This document shows positions 1 to 11,442 of a DNA stretch of 64,000 nt, piece after piece. The notes beneath the pieces are model-generated. The model was not told the DNA's origin. It saw only the letters and a list, made by a program, of their open reading frames with translations, and searched no databases. Position numbers and translations under genes: made by a program. This DNA is from Bretschneidera sinensis (lineage: Eukaryota > Streptophyta > Magnoliopsida > Brassicales > Akaniaceae). The stretch's first letter is position 1. Each line of letters starts with the position of its first letter. Where the stretch lies: contig CM043705.1 of the NCBI GenBank assembly GCA_023935145.1, positions 22,165,501 to 22,229,500 of the forward strand. Direction: 5' to 3'.

Positions 1-718
1 CATAAAAGTAAGTGAGAAGATTCCCTTCTTTCATCCCATGTGAAGGACATGATGCAATTAAGCTCTTGAATCTCTCATAGTAGGCATAGAACGCCTCTTC
101 CTTCCTTTGCTCAATTCCAGTTATCTGCTTCCTCAAGACAGTAATCCTTGAGGCAGGGAAGTACTTAGTCAGAAACTCAGTCATAAGCTTCTCCCATGTG
201 TTGATGTAACCCGAGGGTAGATCAAACAACCAAGTCTTTGCCCTATCTTCAAGTGAAAAAGGGAATGACTTCAGCTTCAGTACGTTGAGATCCGCATTTT
301 GTGGGCACATACTTGAACACACAAACTGGAACTCCTTGAGATGTTTGTGAGGATCTTCGTTAGTAAGCCCATGGAATTTGGGCAAATGGTGCAAGAACCC
401 ACTCTTCAGTTCGAACTCAGCTATCTTGCCAACTGCTGGTTCTGGATAAGTAATACAAGTTGGTGCAGCTCCCCCATCAGTTGAAGAAGACATTTGCCTA
501 ATAGTTTCAGCCATTGGTACTTCGTCTTCCTTACTTGCGTCTTCTAAGTCAGGTATGTCTTCTTCCTCGTCTGACAAGTGATGTGAAAAATTATCTGACT
601 CCTCCGACTCTAACCTCCCTTCTTGGTGAGGTGGGGGTTGATTTGTAGAAAGTGCAACTTCTTTTAGTAAAGCCAAGCGTTTTCTAAGTTCTTGAGTCTT
701 TCTACTAACTGCTGACAT
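1..718 (-). CDS. Athila-like gag, N-terminal part, cut by the window edge
   Basis: Same start (MSAVSRK) and reading frame as the gag at 2843-4579, at a constant offset of 3861 bases with no indel, so it appears open as far as the edge. It encodes the acidic N-terminus and the start of the retrotransposon gag (capsid-like) domain. Only substitutions separate the copies, for example PPPH against PLPY near residue 28. The product would be a structural protein of the virus-like particle. Whether the rest of the element, including pol, lies outside the window cannot be seen. Confidence 0.8.
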   Translation of the reverse strand, partial: MSAVSRKTQELRKRLALLKEVALSTNQPPPHQEGRLESEESDNFSHHLSDEEEDIPDLEDASKEDEVPMAETIRQMSSSTDGGAAPTCITYPEPAVGKIAEFELKSGFLHHLPKFHGLTNEDPHKHLKEFQFVCSSMCPQNADLNVLKLKSFPFSLEDRAKTWLFDLPSGYINTWEKLMTEFLTKYFPASRITVLRKQITGIEQRKEEAFYAYYERFKSLIASCPSHGMKEGNLLTYFY

Positions 719-922
719 TCATGGACCTAAATAACAAAAGTAAAGGAATCAATATATAAGTTCAAGTTTGAAATACAAATAATAATGAGCTTCCCTTACA
801 AACTTTACAAATGGTTTTAAGGAAGTCACATGCTAAAATTGCAATCAAGTAAAACACAAGTTATAATATGCTAAGAAGAATATTAACAAGTTAAATGACA
901 CTAAAATATAGAGATTTTGCAA

Positions 923-940
923 TCCCCGGCAACGGCGCCA
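923..940 (-). other. Primer binding site, tRNA-Asp type
   Basis: The minus strand reads TGGCGCCGTTGCCGGGGA, complementary to the 3' end of plant tRNA-Asp, two bases inside the LTR at 943. This primer is usual for Athila elements. It fixes the element's orientation. Confidence 0.85.
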
Positions 941-942
941 TT

Positions 943-2845
943 TGATAGACCGTTTATTTCGGTCATCAACAAACCCTGCAGAAGATTGTAGTAAAGTGAT
1001 TAGTAGGGTATCGTTATTGGCCGGGGATTGCGGGTACTCTATACTAAAGAGTCATAAAAATAATAATAAATGATTTGATTGGTTTAATTAGCAGTTTATA
1101 AACAAATATAAATCTACATCTATTAACATTACATAAGATTAGGGGGTTTTCATGATCTGATTTTTCTTTTTACTAATTTTACTAAGGAAATTAAAGAACA
1201 ATTATTTACAATTGATCATTTTCTCTCACAATTCAGAAAATCAAGTTTGTTAAATGACTAATCAAATTGTTTCAATGTAGACAACGAATTCGTGCCTCAA
1301 TCACATATCAGAATTGAATCAAAGTGCAAGCCTAAAGAGATCATGCACTTTATAAATTCCTTCTTAGATAATCACTAAGCTTAGGAAAAGTCCATCAGCT
1401 AGTTATTTTGTTTAAGCAATCAAGTTAATACTCAGCACATCCTTACAATTACTTAAACAAATCATTAAGATCAAAAGGAATTATGATTCAATAACATGTT
1501 CCTTATTCCTATGAAAAAGTCCATGGATAAAGAACATGCAATTTCCAGAACATTGGCTATTGTTCATAGCTTTTACCACTTTAAATCGTACTCCAGATCA
1601 ATTAGGTGATCGAAAGTGCGATTATGGCTTCAATGATTTGCAATATCAAAGTTTTCAATATAACAGAACTGAAAATTCAACATATGTAATGAATTAATAT
1701 GTCTACATATCATGAACAATTCAAAAACATTAAAGAATAAATCTGAAAATTAACCAACTCATTGAATTAATAATAATATCTAACATAAGAATCCAAGGCT
1801 GGAACAATTAAAAAGAATAGCCGTAAGGGGTACACTTCTTGAACACACTCAAGGAAGCTTGAGATGTTAATGGTGATGAACCTCACGGCTATGATGATAG
1901 ATGAAGGAGAACACATTTTGGAAAAGTCCTAATGTGCTCACAATTGGAGAAGGAATGGTGGAGTGTTCCAGCCTTTTGCTTCTTGAATTTTGAGTAGAGA
2001 TGGTTCCAAGAGAAAAGATGATCTCTTTCAGCTTACAAACACCCTATTTATAGAGCTTAGAACAACCCTCTAAGCTTAGGAAAAGCAAGAAAATAATGCT
2101 AAAAACAAGCCATGAAACATGCAAGGAAACAATCCCTAAAACATGCAAGGAAACAATCCCTAAAACATGCAAAGAATCAAGGAATGGCCAAAAGTAAGAA
2201 AGAGGAATACAATCCCGAAATTTCAAGAGGACCCAACTAGTAGAATTCAAACGATCATATCTTCTTCCACACATCTCCAAATGAGCTGAAACTTGTTGGG
2301 CTGGAAAGAAGACGTCTTGAACTTCAATTTGGACCTAAGAAAGTCTCAAAAATGATATTGTTTGGGCCTGTTATGATGGGCCAAAATCCAGTAGGCTGTT
2401 GCATCCGAATCTTCCTCTACTTTGGGCTTGGACCTTGCACCTTGCTTAGTTGACAAGAGATTATGTGATTTTTTGTTGGGCAAGCCCATGTTAGGTTGGA
2501 CATACCCATGTCACTAATGAACTCCAATATGCTCTTGTGTTTTGACACATCATCTAAATAATTCCAAGGTGGAACCCTACAAAGAAATCAGCAAATAATA
2601 GATAAGGAAAGTTTCCATAATTAGAAAAGTTTCTTAGAATGATAAGACTATTTTCTTAATCCACTTAGATTTCCTAAAGTAACTAGGAAAACTCATTTTA
2701 GCGCCTTATTTTACCATTCCCACGTTCACAAGCTTTTTTAAATACTAAGAAAAGAAACTAAGCTCAAAATAACAAAGTTAAGAGAATTGCAAAGCCAAAT
2801 AGGGTAGGAAATGCATTAAAAACGTAACACAAAGTGTTCCTATCA
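943..2845 (-). repeat. Athila-like LTR, left copy
   Basis: Bounded by TGATAG and CTATCA, 1903 bp. A TATA-like element (minus TATAAATAG) lies at 2044-2052, giving a U3 of about 0.8 kb and an R-U5 of about 1.1 kb. By eye it differs from the copy at 4805-6701 by roughly 25 substitutions and a few small indels, including a 6-bp one near 1045. Short open frames inside (for example 2044-2280) are not genes. Confidence 0.9.
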
Positions 2846-4579
2846 AAAAGGATTAGAATCAAAAGAGTGTTTAGGGTTTTGTTCGTTACCTTGAGGTTTT
2901 AAAGCATTCTCAGATGATGGAGGACCAATCATTTCTGCCATTGTGGTGGTGGGATCTTTCTGTATTTCCTTCTTGGTGCTCTCAACGTTCTCTTCCTCAT
3001 GGTGGGTCACTTTGGCTTTCTTCTGAGTTTTAAGAACATCCACAAGGGTCTTGCCACTCCTTGTGGTAACAACTTTAGCTTGCTCGATAATTGGGTTGGG
3101 AACAGTGTTGCTAGGCAATTTTCCACTCTCTGTTATCTTCCCCATGAAGTCCACCACTTGTCCCAATTGCTTCTTCAGCTCTGCAATATCCTTAGTGTGA
3201 GCCTGTTGACCTGTAACAAGAGCTTGAGTAGCAGTAGTTAAATTCTGTTGCCCTTGAGCAAGAGACTTTAAAATTTCATCATAATTAGAAGCAACAGAAT
3301 TTGTAGGTACAATAGGATTAGGGACAAAGTTTTGAGGTACCTGAGGCCTCATAAACAAACCTTGAGGGCGTGGAAACACTTGCCCTTGACCTTGAGGGTT
3401 CTGAACATTATCATTGTTGGCCCAACGAAAATTGGGGTGATCTCTAAGCCCGGGGTTATATGTGTTAGAGAAAGGGTTGTACCTTTGTCCACCTTGATTA
3501 CCTTGAAACCCAACAGCGTTAAGAGACTCCCATCCTCCATTGTTGATCAGTTGGGGACATTGGTCAGTTGGATGCCCTTGAGTACAACACACACCACAGA
3601 TTTGAGCAACTTGTTGTACTTGTGCTCCATTCACATTCAGTACCTGAGACAGAAGAGTAGACATTTTATTAACTTTTTCCTCAAGAGCAGAGTTAGAAGA
3701 TACCTCATTCACCCCACGAGTGGAGTTTAACACTCCCTCGTATTGTTGATAATTAAGAGCACGTTGGGCGAGTAACTCCTTAGCAACACCAGGTGTCTTA
3801 TCGACAAAAGAACCTCCAGCAGCAGCATCTAACAATTGACGTTCGAGGGGGAGAAGTCCTTCATAAAAGTAAGTGAGAAGATTCCCTTCTTTCATCCCAT
3901 GTGAAGGACATGATGCAATTAAGCTCTTGAATCTCTCATAGTAGGCATAGAACGCCTCTTCCTTCCTTTGCTCAATTCCAGTTATCTGCTTCCTCAAGAC
4001 AGTAATCCTTGAGGCAGGGAAGTACTTAGTTAGAAACTCAGTCATAAGCTTCTCCCATGTGTTGATGTAACCCGAGGGTAGATCAAATAACCAAGTCTTT
4101 GCCCTATCTTCAAGTGAAAAAGGGAATGACTTCAGCTTCAGAACATTGAGATCCGCATTTTGTGGGCACATACTTGAACACACAAACTGGAACTCCTTGA
4201 GATGTTTGTGAGGATCTTCGTTAGTAAGCCCATGGAATTTGGGCAAATGGTGCAAGAACCCACTCTTCAGTTCGAACTCAGCTATCTTGCCAACTGCTGG
4301 TTCTGGATAAGTAATACAAGTTGGTGCAGCTCCCCCATCAGTTGAAGAAGACATTTGCCTAATAGTTTCAGCCATTGGTACTTCGTCTTCCTTACTTGCG
4401 TCTTCTAAGTCAGGTATGTCTTCTTCCTCGTCTGACAAGTGATGTGAAAAATTATCTGACTCCTCCGACTCTAGCCTCCCTTCTTGGTAAGGTAGGGGTT
4501 GATTTGTAGAAAGTGCAACTTCTTTTAGTAAAGCCAAACGTTTTCTAAGTTCTTGAGTCTTTCTACTAACTGCTGACAT
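2843..4579 (-). CDS. Athila-like gag polyprotein, 578 codons, C-terminally truncated
   Basis: Gag packages element RNA in cytoplasmic virus-like particles. The open frame starts at MSAVSRK, has an acidic N-terminus (about residues 35-75), then a retrotransposon gag domain (about 100-275, including LKEFQFVCSSMCP and YFPASRITVLRKQI), and a CX2CX4HX4C zinc knuckle near residue 330 (CGVCCTQGHPTDQC). A Gln-rich coiled segment follows around 440-480. The stop falls in the first bases of the downstream LTR, so the true C-terminus and the protease were lost at this junction. Without pol it could only move with enzymes supplied in trans. Family placement is by sequence character, not by search. Confidence 0.85.
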   Translation of the reverse strand: MSAVSRKTQELRKRLALLKEVALSTNQPLPYQEGRLESEESDNFSHHLSDEEEDIPDLEDASKEDEVPMAETIRQMSSSTDGGAAPTCITYPEPAVGKIAEFELKSGFLHHLPKFHGLTNEDPHKHLKEFQFVCSSMCPQNADLNVLKLKSFPFSLEDRAKTWLFDLPSGYINTWEKLMTEFLTKYFPASRITVLRKQITGIEQRKEEAFYAYYERFKSLIASCPSHGMKEGNLLTYFYEGLLPLERQLLDAAAGGSFVDKTPGVAKELLAQRALNYQQYEGVLNSTRGVNEVSSNSALEEKVNKMSTLLSQVLNVNGAQVQQVAQICGVCCTQGHPTDQCPQLINNGGWESLNAVGFQGNQGGQRYNPFSNTYNPGLRDHPNFRWANNDNVQNPQGQGQVFPRPQGLFMRPQVPQNFVPNPIVPTNSVASNYDEILKSLAQGQQNLTTATQALVTGQQAHTKDIAELKKQLGQVVDFMGKITESGKLPSNTVPNPIIEQAKVVTTRSGKTLVDVLKTQKKAKVTHHEEENVESTKKEIQKDPTTTMAEMIGPPSSENALKPQGNEQNPKHSFDSNPF

Positions 4580-4784
4580 TCATCGACCTAAATAACAAAA
4601 GCAAAGGAATCAATATATAAGTTAAAGTTTGAAATACAAATAATAATAGCTTCCCTTACAAATGTTACAAATGGTTTTAAGGAAGTCACATGCTAAAATT
4701 GCAATCAAGTAAAACACAAGTTATATTATATGCTAAGAAGAATATTAACAAGTTAAATGACACTAAAATATAGAGATTTTGCAA

Positions 4785-4802
4785 TCCCCGGCAACGGCGC
4801 CA
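4785..4802 (-). other. Primer binding site, tRNA-Asp type
   Basis: Identical to the site at 923-940 and placed the same way, two bases inside the right-hand LTR. It marks the 5' end of the gag unit at 2843-4579. Confidence 0.85.
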
Positions 4803-4804
4803 TT

Positions 4805-6701
4805 TGATAGACCGTTTATTTCGGTCATCAACAAACCCTGCAGAAGATTGTAGTAAAGTGATTAGTAGGGTATCGTTATTGGCCGGGGATTGCGGGTACT
4901 CTATACTTCATAAAAATAATAATAAATGATTTGATTGGTTTAATTAGCAGTTTATAAACAAATATAAATCTACATCTATTAACATTACATAAGATTAGGG
5001 GGTTTTCATGATCTGATTTTTCTTTTTACTAATTTTACTAAGGAAATTAAAGAACAATTATTTACAACTGATCATTTTCTCTCACAATTCAGAAAATCAA
5101 GTTTGTTAAATGACTAATCAAATTGTTTCAATGTAGACAACGAATTTGTGCCTCAATCACATATCAGAATTGAATCAAAGTGCAAGCCTAAAGAGATCAT
5201 GCACTTTATAAATTCCTTCTTAGATAATCACTAAGCTTAGGAAAAGTCCATCAGCTAGTTATTTTGTTTAAGCAATCAAGTTAATACTCAGCGCATCCTT
5301 ACAATTACTTAAACAAATCATTAAGATCAAAAGCAATTATGATTCAATAACATGTTCCTTATTCCTATGAAAAAGTCCATGGATAAAGAACATGCAATTT
5401 CCAGAACATTGGCTATTGTTCATAGCTTTTACCACTTTAAATCGTACTCCAGATCAATTAGGTGATCGAAAGTGCGATTATGGCTTCAATGATTTGCAAT
5501 ATCAAAGTTTTCAATATAACAGAACTGAAAATTCAACATATGTAATGAATTAATATGTCTACATATCATGAACAATTCAAAAACATTAAAGAATAAATCT
5601 GAAAATTAACCAACTCATTGAATTAATAATAATATCTAACATAAGAATCCAAGGCTGAAACAATTAAAAAGAATAGCCGTAAGGGGTACACTTCTTGAAC
5701 ACACTCAAGGAAGCTTGAGATGTTAATGGTGATGAACCTCACGGCTATGATGATAGATGAAGGAGAACACATTTTGGAAAAGTTCTAATGTGCTCACAAT
5801 TGGAGAAGGAATGGTGGAGTGTTTCAGCCTTTTGCTTCTTGAATTTTGAGTAGAGATGGTTCCAAGAGAAAAGATGATCTCTTTCAGCTTACAAACACCC
5901 TATTTATAGAGCTTAGAACAACCCTCTAAGCTTAGGAAAAGCAAGAAAACAATGCTAAAAACAAGCCATGAAACATGCAAGGAAACAATCCCTAAAACAT
6001 GCAAGGAAACAATCCCTAAAACATGCAAAGAATCAAGGAATGGCCAAAAGTAAGAAAGAGGAATACAATCCCGAAATTTCAGGAGGACCCAACTAGTAGA
6101 ATTCAAACGGTCATATCTTCTTCCACACATCTCCAAATGAACTGAAACTTGTTGGGCTGGAAAGAAGACGTCTTGAACTTCAATTTTGACCTAAGAAAGT
6201 CTCAAAAATGATATTGTTTGGGCCTGTTATGATGGGCCAAAATCCAGTAGGCTGTTGCATCCGAATCTTCCTCCACTTTGGGCTTGGACCTTGCACCTTG
6301 CTTAGTTGACAAGAGATTATGTGATCTTTTGTTGTGCAAGCCCATGTTAGGTTGGACATACCCATGTCACTAATGGACTCCAATATTCTCTTGTGTTTTG
6401 ACACATCATCCAAATAATTCCAAGGTGGAACCCTATAAAGAAATCAGAAAATAATAGATAAGGAAAGTTTCCATAATTAGAAAAGTTTTTTTAGAATGAT
6501 AAGACTATTTTCTTAATCCACTTAGATTTCCTAAAGTAACTAGGAAAACTCATTTTAGCACCTTATTTTACCATTCCCACGTTCACAAGCTTTCTAAATA
6601 CTAAGAAAAGAAACTAAGCTCAAAATAACAAAGTTAAGAGAATTACAAAGCCAAATAGGGTAGGAAAGGCATTAAAAACGTAACACAAAGTGTTCCTATC
6701 A
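4805..6701 (-). repeat. Athila-like LTR, right copy (5' LTR)
   Basis: 1897 bp with the same TGATAG and CTATCA ends as the left copy; TATA-like element at 5900-5908 on the minus strand. This is the upstream end of the array. The base after it (6702) begins unrelated AT-rich DNA, so the insertion boundary is clear, but the matching target duplication lies outside the window. Confidence 0.9.
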
Positions 6702-7560
6702 AGCCCAATCTTAAATTCTAAACTATATAAATATGTGGATTAATTAAATTAAAAATTTTATATGTTAGACGTGTGTAGGACTTATTGATTGAGGGGTAAT
6801 TTAAACATAAAGGAAATGAAATTATTTGGTAAGAAATTTTTTTTGTAAAGGAAATGTTGAAGGAACATTTGGTTTTTAACACAAAGAATTAGGAAAGTTA
6901 AGGAAAAGCATGCAATATAATTAAAAAAAAAAGAGGAAGGATAAAAGGTAAAAGTATAAAAGTTAGTAGGGTTATAAAAAAAATATAAAATCCTAGAAGA
7001 TTCAGCATTTTATTCTTCTTCTTTGGAGAGCTCCGGCAGAGAGAGAGAGAGAGAATAGAAAACAAAATTAGAGAGAAAACCCATATTCTTCCAAGTTGAC
7101 TTAGCTGTAACCCTTACATCCTTTGTCTAATTGCCCCCAGACTTCATAAAACATCTCTTGCTAGTTAGAGGAATCGTTTCGTCTGAGAAGTGGGCTGCTA
7201 CGAGCGGTGGAAAGTGGTGTGTGGGGTACATGCGCCAGACAAGGCATTAATTTTATCTTTGTTTTTCTTGGCTTTTTCATCAAGAATTTGAGGTATAATT
7301 TATTTCTAACTATTCTAGTTAAAGTATACTTACTAAATTTGATTCTTGGGTTTTGTTTGATATAGTTTGAGTTTAAATTGGTTGATTTTGAGCTCTAGGA
7401 AGTTGGATTATGTTGTTGTAGATGGGGTTTTGATCAAATCTTAAACTTTGGAATGAAATGATAAAAGATTTTGTTGGGCATTGTTAAAAGTAAAAATTTA
7501 AATCTACGAAAGTTTAAGGATTGTTGGATTTATGATTTATTCAAGTTGGAATGTAGTATT
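6702..7560. other. AT-rich stretch without a recognised gene
   Basis: A short GA microsatellite lies near 7037-7054, followed by sequence resembling a plant 5' leader (about 7060-7260), but there is no long reading frame. No element boundary was found apart from the LTR end at 6701. Confidence 0.5.
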
Positions 7561-7814
7561 GTTAAAAGCATATAGCTCGATCGCAGTGCGCTTGATCACT
7601 ATAAGCTTGCGATCAATCGCAATGCCAAAAATTACTCTGCCCCAGACCTGAAGCAATAACAGGAAAAAAAAAAAAAAAAAAAAGGACAAAAAAATTTAGA
7701 TTTTTGATAAAAAAAAAATAAACATAACAATAAAAATAAACATAACAATAAAAATAAACATAATAAAATAAGAAAACTAAACGAAAAATAATTCTAAACA
7801 GAATTTTAACGTAA

Positions 7815-7832
7815 TCCCCGGCAACGGCACCA
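7815..7832 (-). other. Primer binding site, tRNA-Asp type, one mismatch
   Basis: Reads TGGTGCCGTTGCCGGGGA on the minus strand; the other Athila-type sites in this window have TGGCGCC. It sits six bases inside the LTR end at 7839. Confidence 0.75.
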
Positions 7833-7838
7833 AAAACA

Positions 7839-9102
7839 TGTTGTGCAAAAATCTACCTAAATTAATCAGAAAATAATTAAACGTTTTACTTGCAAGTGCA
7901 CAAGGTCAACATGGTAGTATAGTGTGCAAGTGCGAGATCATTCCCACAGAGATTGGTAAATTTTGATTTAGAATTAATTTCGCAATATAAAACGAGAGAA
8001 ATAATAAATGAGTTTGATTCGATAATGATAAAAGTGTAGGGACTTGATATCCACCACTAATCATGCTATCACAATACAACAATATGCCAATGCTTTAATC
8101 ACAGTATGAATACCTAATGTTGTCAACCTAAGGACATGGTGTATACTCCTTAAGCTATTGATTTCCCTAAGCAACGAATTAGGCATGGTGTATACTCTAA
8201 CTCTTTTCTTTCTTAAAGAATTTAGCATGGTGTATACTAAGTTGTTCCTTAAGAAAGCGTAAAATCTATGGAAATCGACAAACACACGAGACCTAGGGCA
8301 TGATATATACTCTTGGTTTTCTATATTGATTAACCCAAGAACCCGGTGTGGATTTCTTTTGTTACTATTGTTAAACCCAGGACTCGACCATCCAAATTAA
8401 TTTAACTAACTAGTCCATACCACATGCATATATTGATCAGACAAACACATATGAGGAATTCAAAAAAACAGGAATTAATCAAGTTAAGTATCATAATATA
8501 ATTATCACAAAGGCGCCAACATTGAATTATTAAGTAAACATAATCAGGGCTTCAATCGAGCCCTACTAGCAAATTAGTTACACATTAGTTTGATGTTAAA
8601 CTTCTTCATAAAGTAAAATAAAGAAAAGAAGAAACCCGAAAATACTAGCTAGAAAAGTCGTCAATTCTTCTACGAAATCTCTCATCCCCTCTTTCTGTGT
8701 TTAAAGACATATTTATAAAGTTTAGGAATATCTGGAAACCCTAAAAATCGTAAAACAAAACCCTACATTTATTTCCAAAATAGGAACAATCGTTTTACTA
8801 TTCACTAATGTGCGTGTGCGCTCAAGCCTTCTTCTTGTGCGCGCGAGCGCAGGTGTGCTCGATCCTAGGCTTGGGCACTTGAGCGCTACTGCGCTCGATC
8901 GCAAGTCTCTATGCTCGATCGCACTAGGCAGCTTCCAGCTCTTCAAGATTTGCTCTCTAAGCTAGATAATTCCATAATGCTCCATCTTCTCCAAAAACCT
9001 AGAAAAACACAGAAAGGAAATAAAAAACATGAAATAACACAAACTAGGAACTTAACAAATGTAAATTAAGAGGTTTAAATATGAATATTTAAGCTTTTAT
9101 CA
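7839..9102 (-). repeat. Gypsy LTR with TATA box and CG-rich palindromic cluster
   Basis: About 1264 bp between TGTTGTGC and CTTTTATCA (plus-strand reading). A minus-strand TATA box lies at 8711-8717. From 8805 to 8930, about 90-215 bp upstream of that TATA, variants of a GCTCGATCGCA motif recur with CG-rich inverted arms. No second LTR copy is present, so the ends rest on TG/CA and the primer site. Confidence 0.65.
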
Positions 9103-10908
9103 GTGAGCAAACATATACAATTGAATTTACAGTTGGTATATCATTCCATTTGCAGTAATTAAATCATCTCAAGATATTTCAATAAGGAATTAAATTACAA
9201 CTCACTCAATAATAGAGATATTCATACATGTTGTCATTCCTCATGCTTAAATAGTTCATTAGATAGATTAAACATGTCAGAAATAATGCATAGAGATTAA
9301 ATAAGCTACTGCAAAAATATGGAAGCAATCATAGGAAGATTGTGGCTTGTGCCACTCTAAACTAGCGCGTAAACTTTGTTCCACTCTAGAGTAGCGCAGA
9401 CTACCTACAACACAAAGGAAATTTCAATTTAAATCTTTGATTGCACACAGAGCAAAAGTATTACTCGCTGAAAATCAGAATGATCAAACAAATAAAACAT
9501 GTAGCTCACAGAAACCCTTTCTCGCGCCACTCTAAAGTAGCACACAGGGTTGTGCACCACTCTAGATTGGTGCACACCTATAGCAAGTCTAGAATATCCA
9601 CAGCTTCTAGTTTATGCAATTGTTAGTCAAATTCAAACAGATTCAAGCAGTGTATCACATGGGTTATCTCAAATAAAATATTCTTAACATACTAACATCA
9701 TTGAGCATGCAAGAGACCACACAGAAATAATCAAATAACCCAAAAATTGAATATGTCATTTTTAGAGAGAGAAACAATGAAACTTAAATTAAAAGAAAAT
9801 TAATGCTACCCATACCTTTTCGAGTAGCACCACTAGATCTAAATGATTGCACGTTGATACAAAATCACCCTTCTAGCCCACGCTTGCCTCTAGTTTAGAT
9901 TTAGGTGCTCAAATGCGGTTGTTCATCTTGCTTCTCTCAAGAAGAAGAAATCAATTCTTTCTTCAGAGGCAACTGCGGTGATTCTTTCCTTATTATGGCA
10001 TAACAAAGCGATGGATTCGATAAATTGAAACCTCTTAAGCATAGAGATGGCTCGAGAAACTTTGATTGATTAGAAACGAAGTCAAGAACACCTTACTTAA
10101 GTATTTCCCTTAGTGTTTTACCGAGAAATCTCATATTAAAACCCCAATCAAGTGTTTAGAACTCACTCAGTTGTTTAAAAGCTTTTATTTAATGGAATAA
10201 CATAAAGACCACCCAAGAGCAATATTAAAGAGAGAAAGTGATTGAAAATTATGACTTTTTGGTTCAGTCCCCCCTTTTTATCCATGTTAAATGCTGAACC
10301 TTAGGGTCCTATTTATAATGTTAGCTAGTAGAGTTGGTTTAGACTAGGTTTCTAGGTGTTTGGATGAAACCAATACGTTCTAAAGCTCATTTGATCATGC
10401 AAAGTTGCTCTGCAGTGCCTAATGGATAAGATAGAATCGATAAAAAAAATATATCCACGATTTGGAGCTTATCTGCTCTTTACACCACTCTAGAATGATG
10501 CACGTTTCTAGCCTACTAGATTTTACGAAACTATTATAACTATAACTTTGTGGGTTTGTGTGCAACCCTTCTATCATCCTAGAATTTTGTTTTAAGGTAT
10601 GTGCTAACTTGCACCACTATACAATGGTACACTAGGTCTTTTACGCCACTCTAGATTAGCGCACAAAGTCCTACGCTACTTTAGAGTAGAACAACTATCT
10701 AGTTTGCTTCTTCTTTTTTCGTGTTCTTCGTTCTTCCATCATGTTTTAGACCTAGTGTTCTTTATACCTTTTACCCATATTTTATTTTTCATTAAGTTTA
10801 GCATATTCTTATGGCCATAATTGTTAGAACTCCTTGTCACAAATCGCTTCTAAAGTCTTGATCATCTGAATCTTAATTATTTTTATAGAGATCCAAGAGG
10901 AAGAGTAC
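9103..10908 (-). repeat. Decayed LTR-like sequence with CACTCTAGAGT-type motifs
   Basis: No coding frame of substance. A minus-strand TATA-like element lies at 10311-10317, and the block ends with a TGATAAG start on the minus strand near 10908, like the neighbouring LTR. At least seven variants of a palindromic motif (best form ACTCTAGAGT at 9383-9392) occur at 9350-9570 and 10480-10690. I infer an old LTR, possibly interrupted by the element at 7561-9102; no partner LTR or primer site was found. Confidence 0.4.
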
Positions 10909-11147
10909 TTATCAATTAAATGGTACAAAATGAGATGTTTATAAGTATCCCTCCAAATTCTCCAATTTTTATTTATTTGTGTCTTTTAGTTTCCCTCCAT
11001 ACTCACGGACAAGGAGATGTGGAAAGATATGTTTATCCTTTTAAATCCCATCATTTACATTTTAAAAAATAACTTTCAAACAAATAGATTTTAGAATATG
11101 TTATCCTATGTACGGACATGTCAGTACCGACATTTTTGCTTATTGGA

Positions 11148-11442
11148 TGTTGATAAGGTAATGGCTTGAAAATTCTAGAGAGTTCTATAATGTGTTGTAC
11201 ATAGAATTTTCTAAAGTCTTGTAGAATTCTCTTGTATCTTATGGAGTTATATTCTATCTTATATATATCTTAAGACTAGTTTATAGATTGGTTTATAGTC
11301 ACATGTTAATGTTGTTGAGTAGTATAAATAAGTGGTGTAAGTATTAAACTAAGCCAAGCAATACAATAATAACACTTTAGTGAATATTTCTTGAGTGTGA
11401 TTCAAACCCCAAGCCAAGAATTTGCAGAAATTTTTTCTAACA
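11148..11442 (+). repeat. Probable solo LTR, copia-like
   Basis: 295 bp from TGTTGATAAGG to CTAACA, with a TATA-like TATAAATAAG near 11320. No TGGTATCAGAGC primer site follows, and there is no internal region or second LTR, which suggests a solo LTR left by LTR-LTR recombination. A clear 5-bp target duplication is not seen, so the limits are provisional. The 240 bp before it (10909-11147) holds nothing recognisable. Confidence 0.5.

Larger units (their letters stand above)
1..6701 (-). mobile_element. Athila-like Ty3/gypsy tandem array (LTR-gag-LTR-gag)
   Basis: Read on the minus strand the order is LTR (6701-4805), primer site, gag, LTR (2845-943), primer site, gag running off the left edge. 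The two LTRs and the two gag copies match almost base for base at an offset of about 3.86 kb. The gag runs straight into the next LTR with no protease, RT or integrase and no purine tract before it. This looks like a deleted or recombined element that shares LTRs between tandem units. Athila affiliation is inferred from the tRNA-Asp type primer site, the 1.9-kb LTRs and the gag sequence. Confidence 0.85.
7561..9102 (-). mobile_element. Truncated gypsy element: LTR, primer site and internal stub
   Basis: On the minus strand the order is LTR (9102-7839), a primer site at 7832-7815 with one mismatch to the Athila tRNA-Asp site, then about 250 bp of AT-rich leader ending in a long A/T run (7661-7683). 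An 18-bp unit repeated about three times lies at 7721-7775. No gag or pol remains. A CG-rich palindromic cluster near 7574-7622 resembles the one in the LTR. Confidence 0.7.

Noticed and set aside
923..940. Possible tRNA-Asp gene (also at 4785 and 7815)
   Set aside because: Only the last 18 bases of the tRNA are matched, always next to an LTR; these are primer binding sites.
2044..2280. 78-codon minus-strand frame, repeated at 5900-6136
   Set aside because: It lies inside the LTR starting at the TATA box and has no domain; it repeats only because the LTR does.
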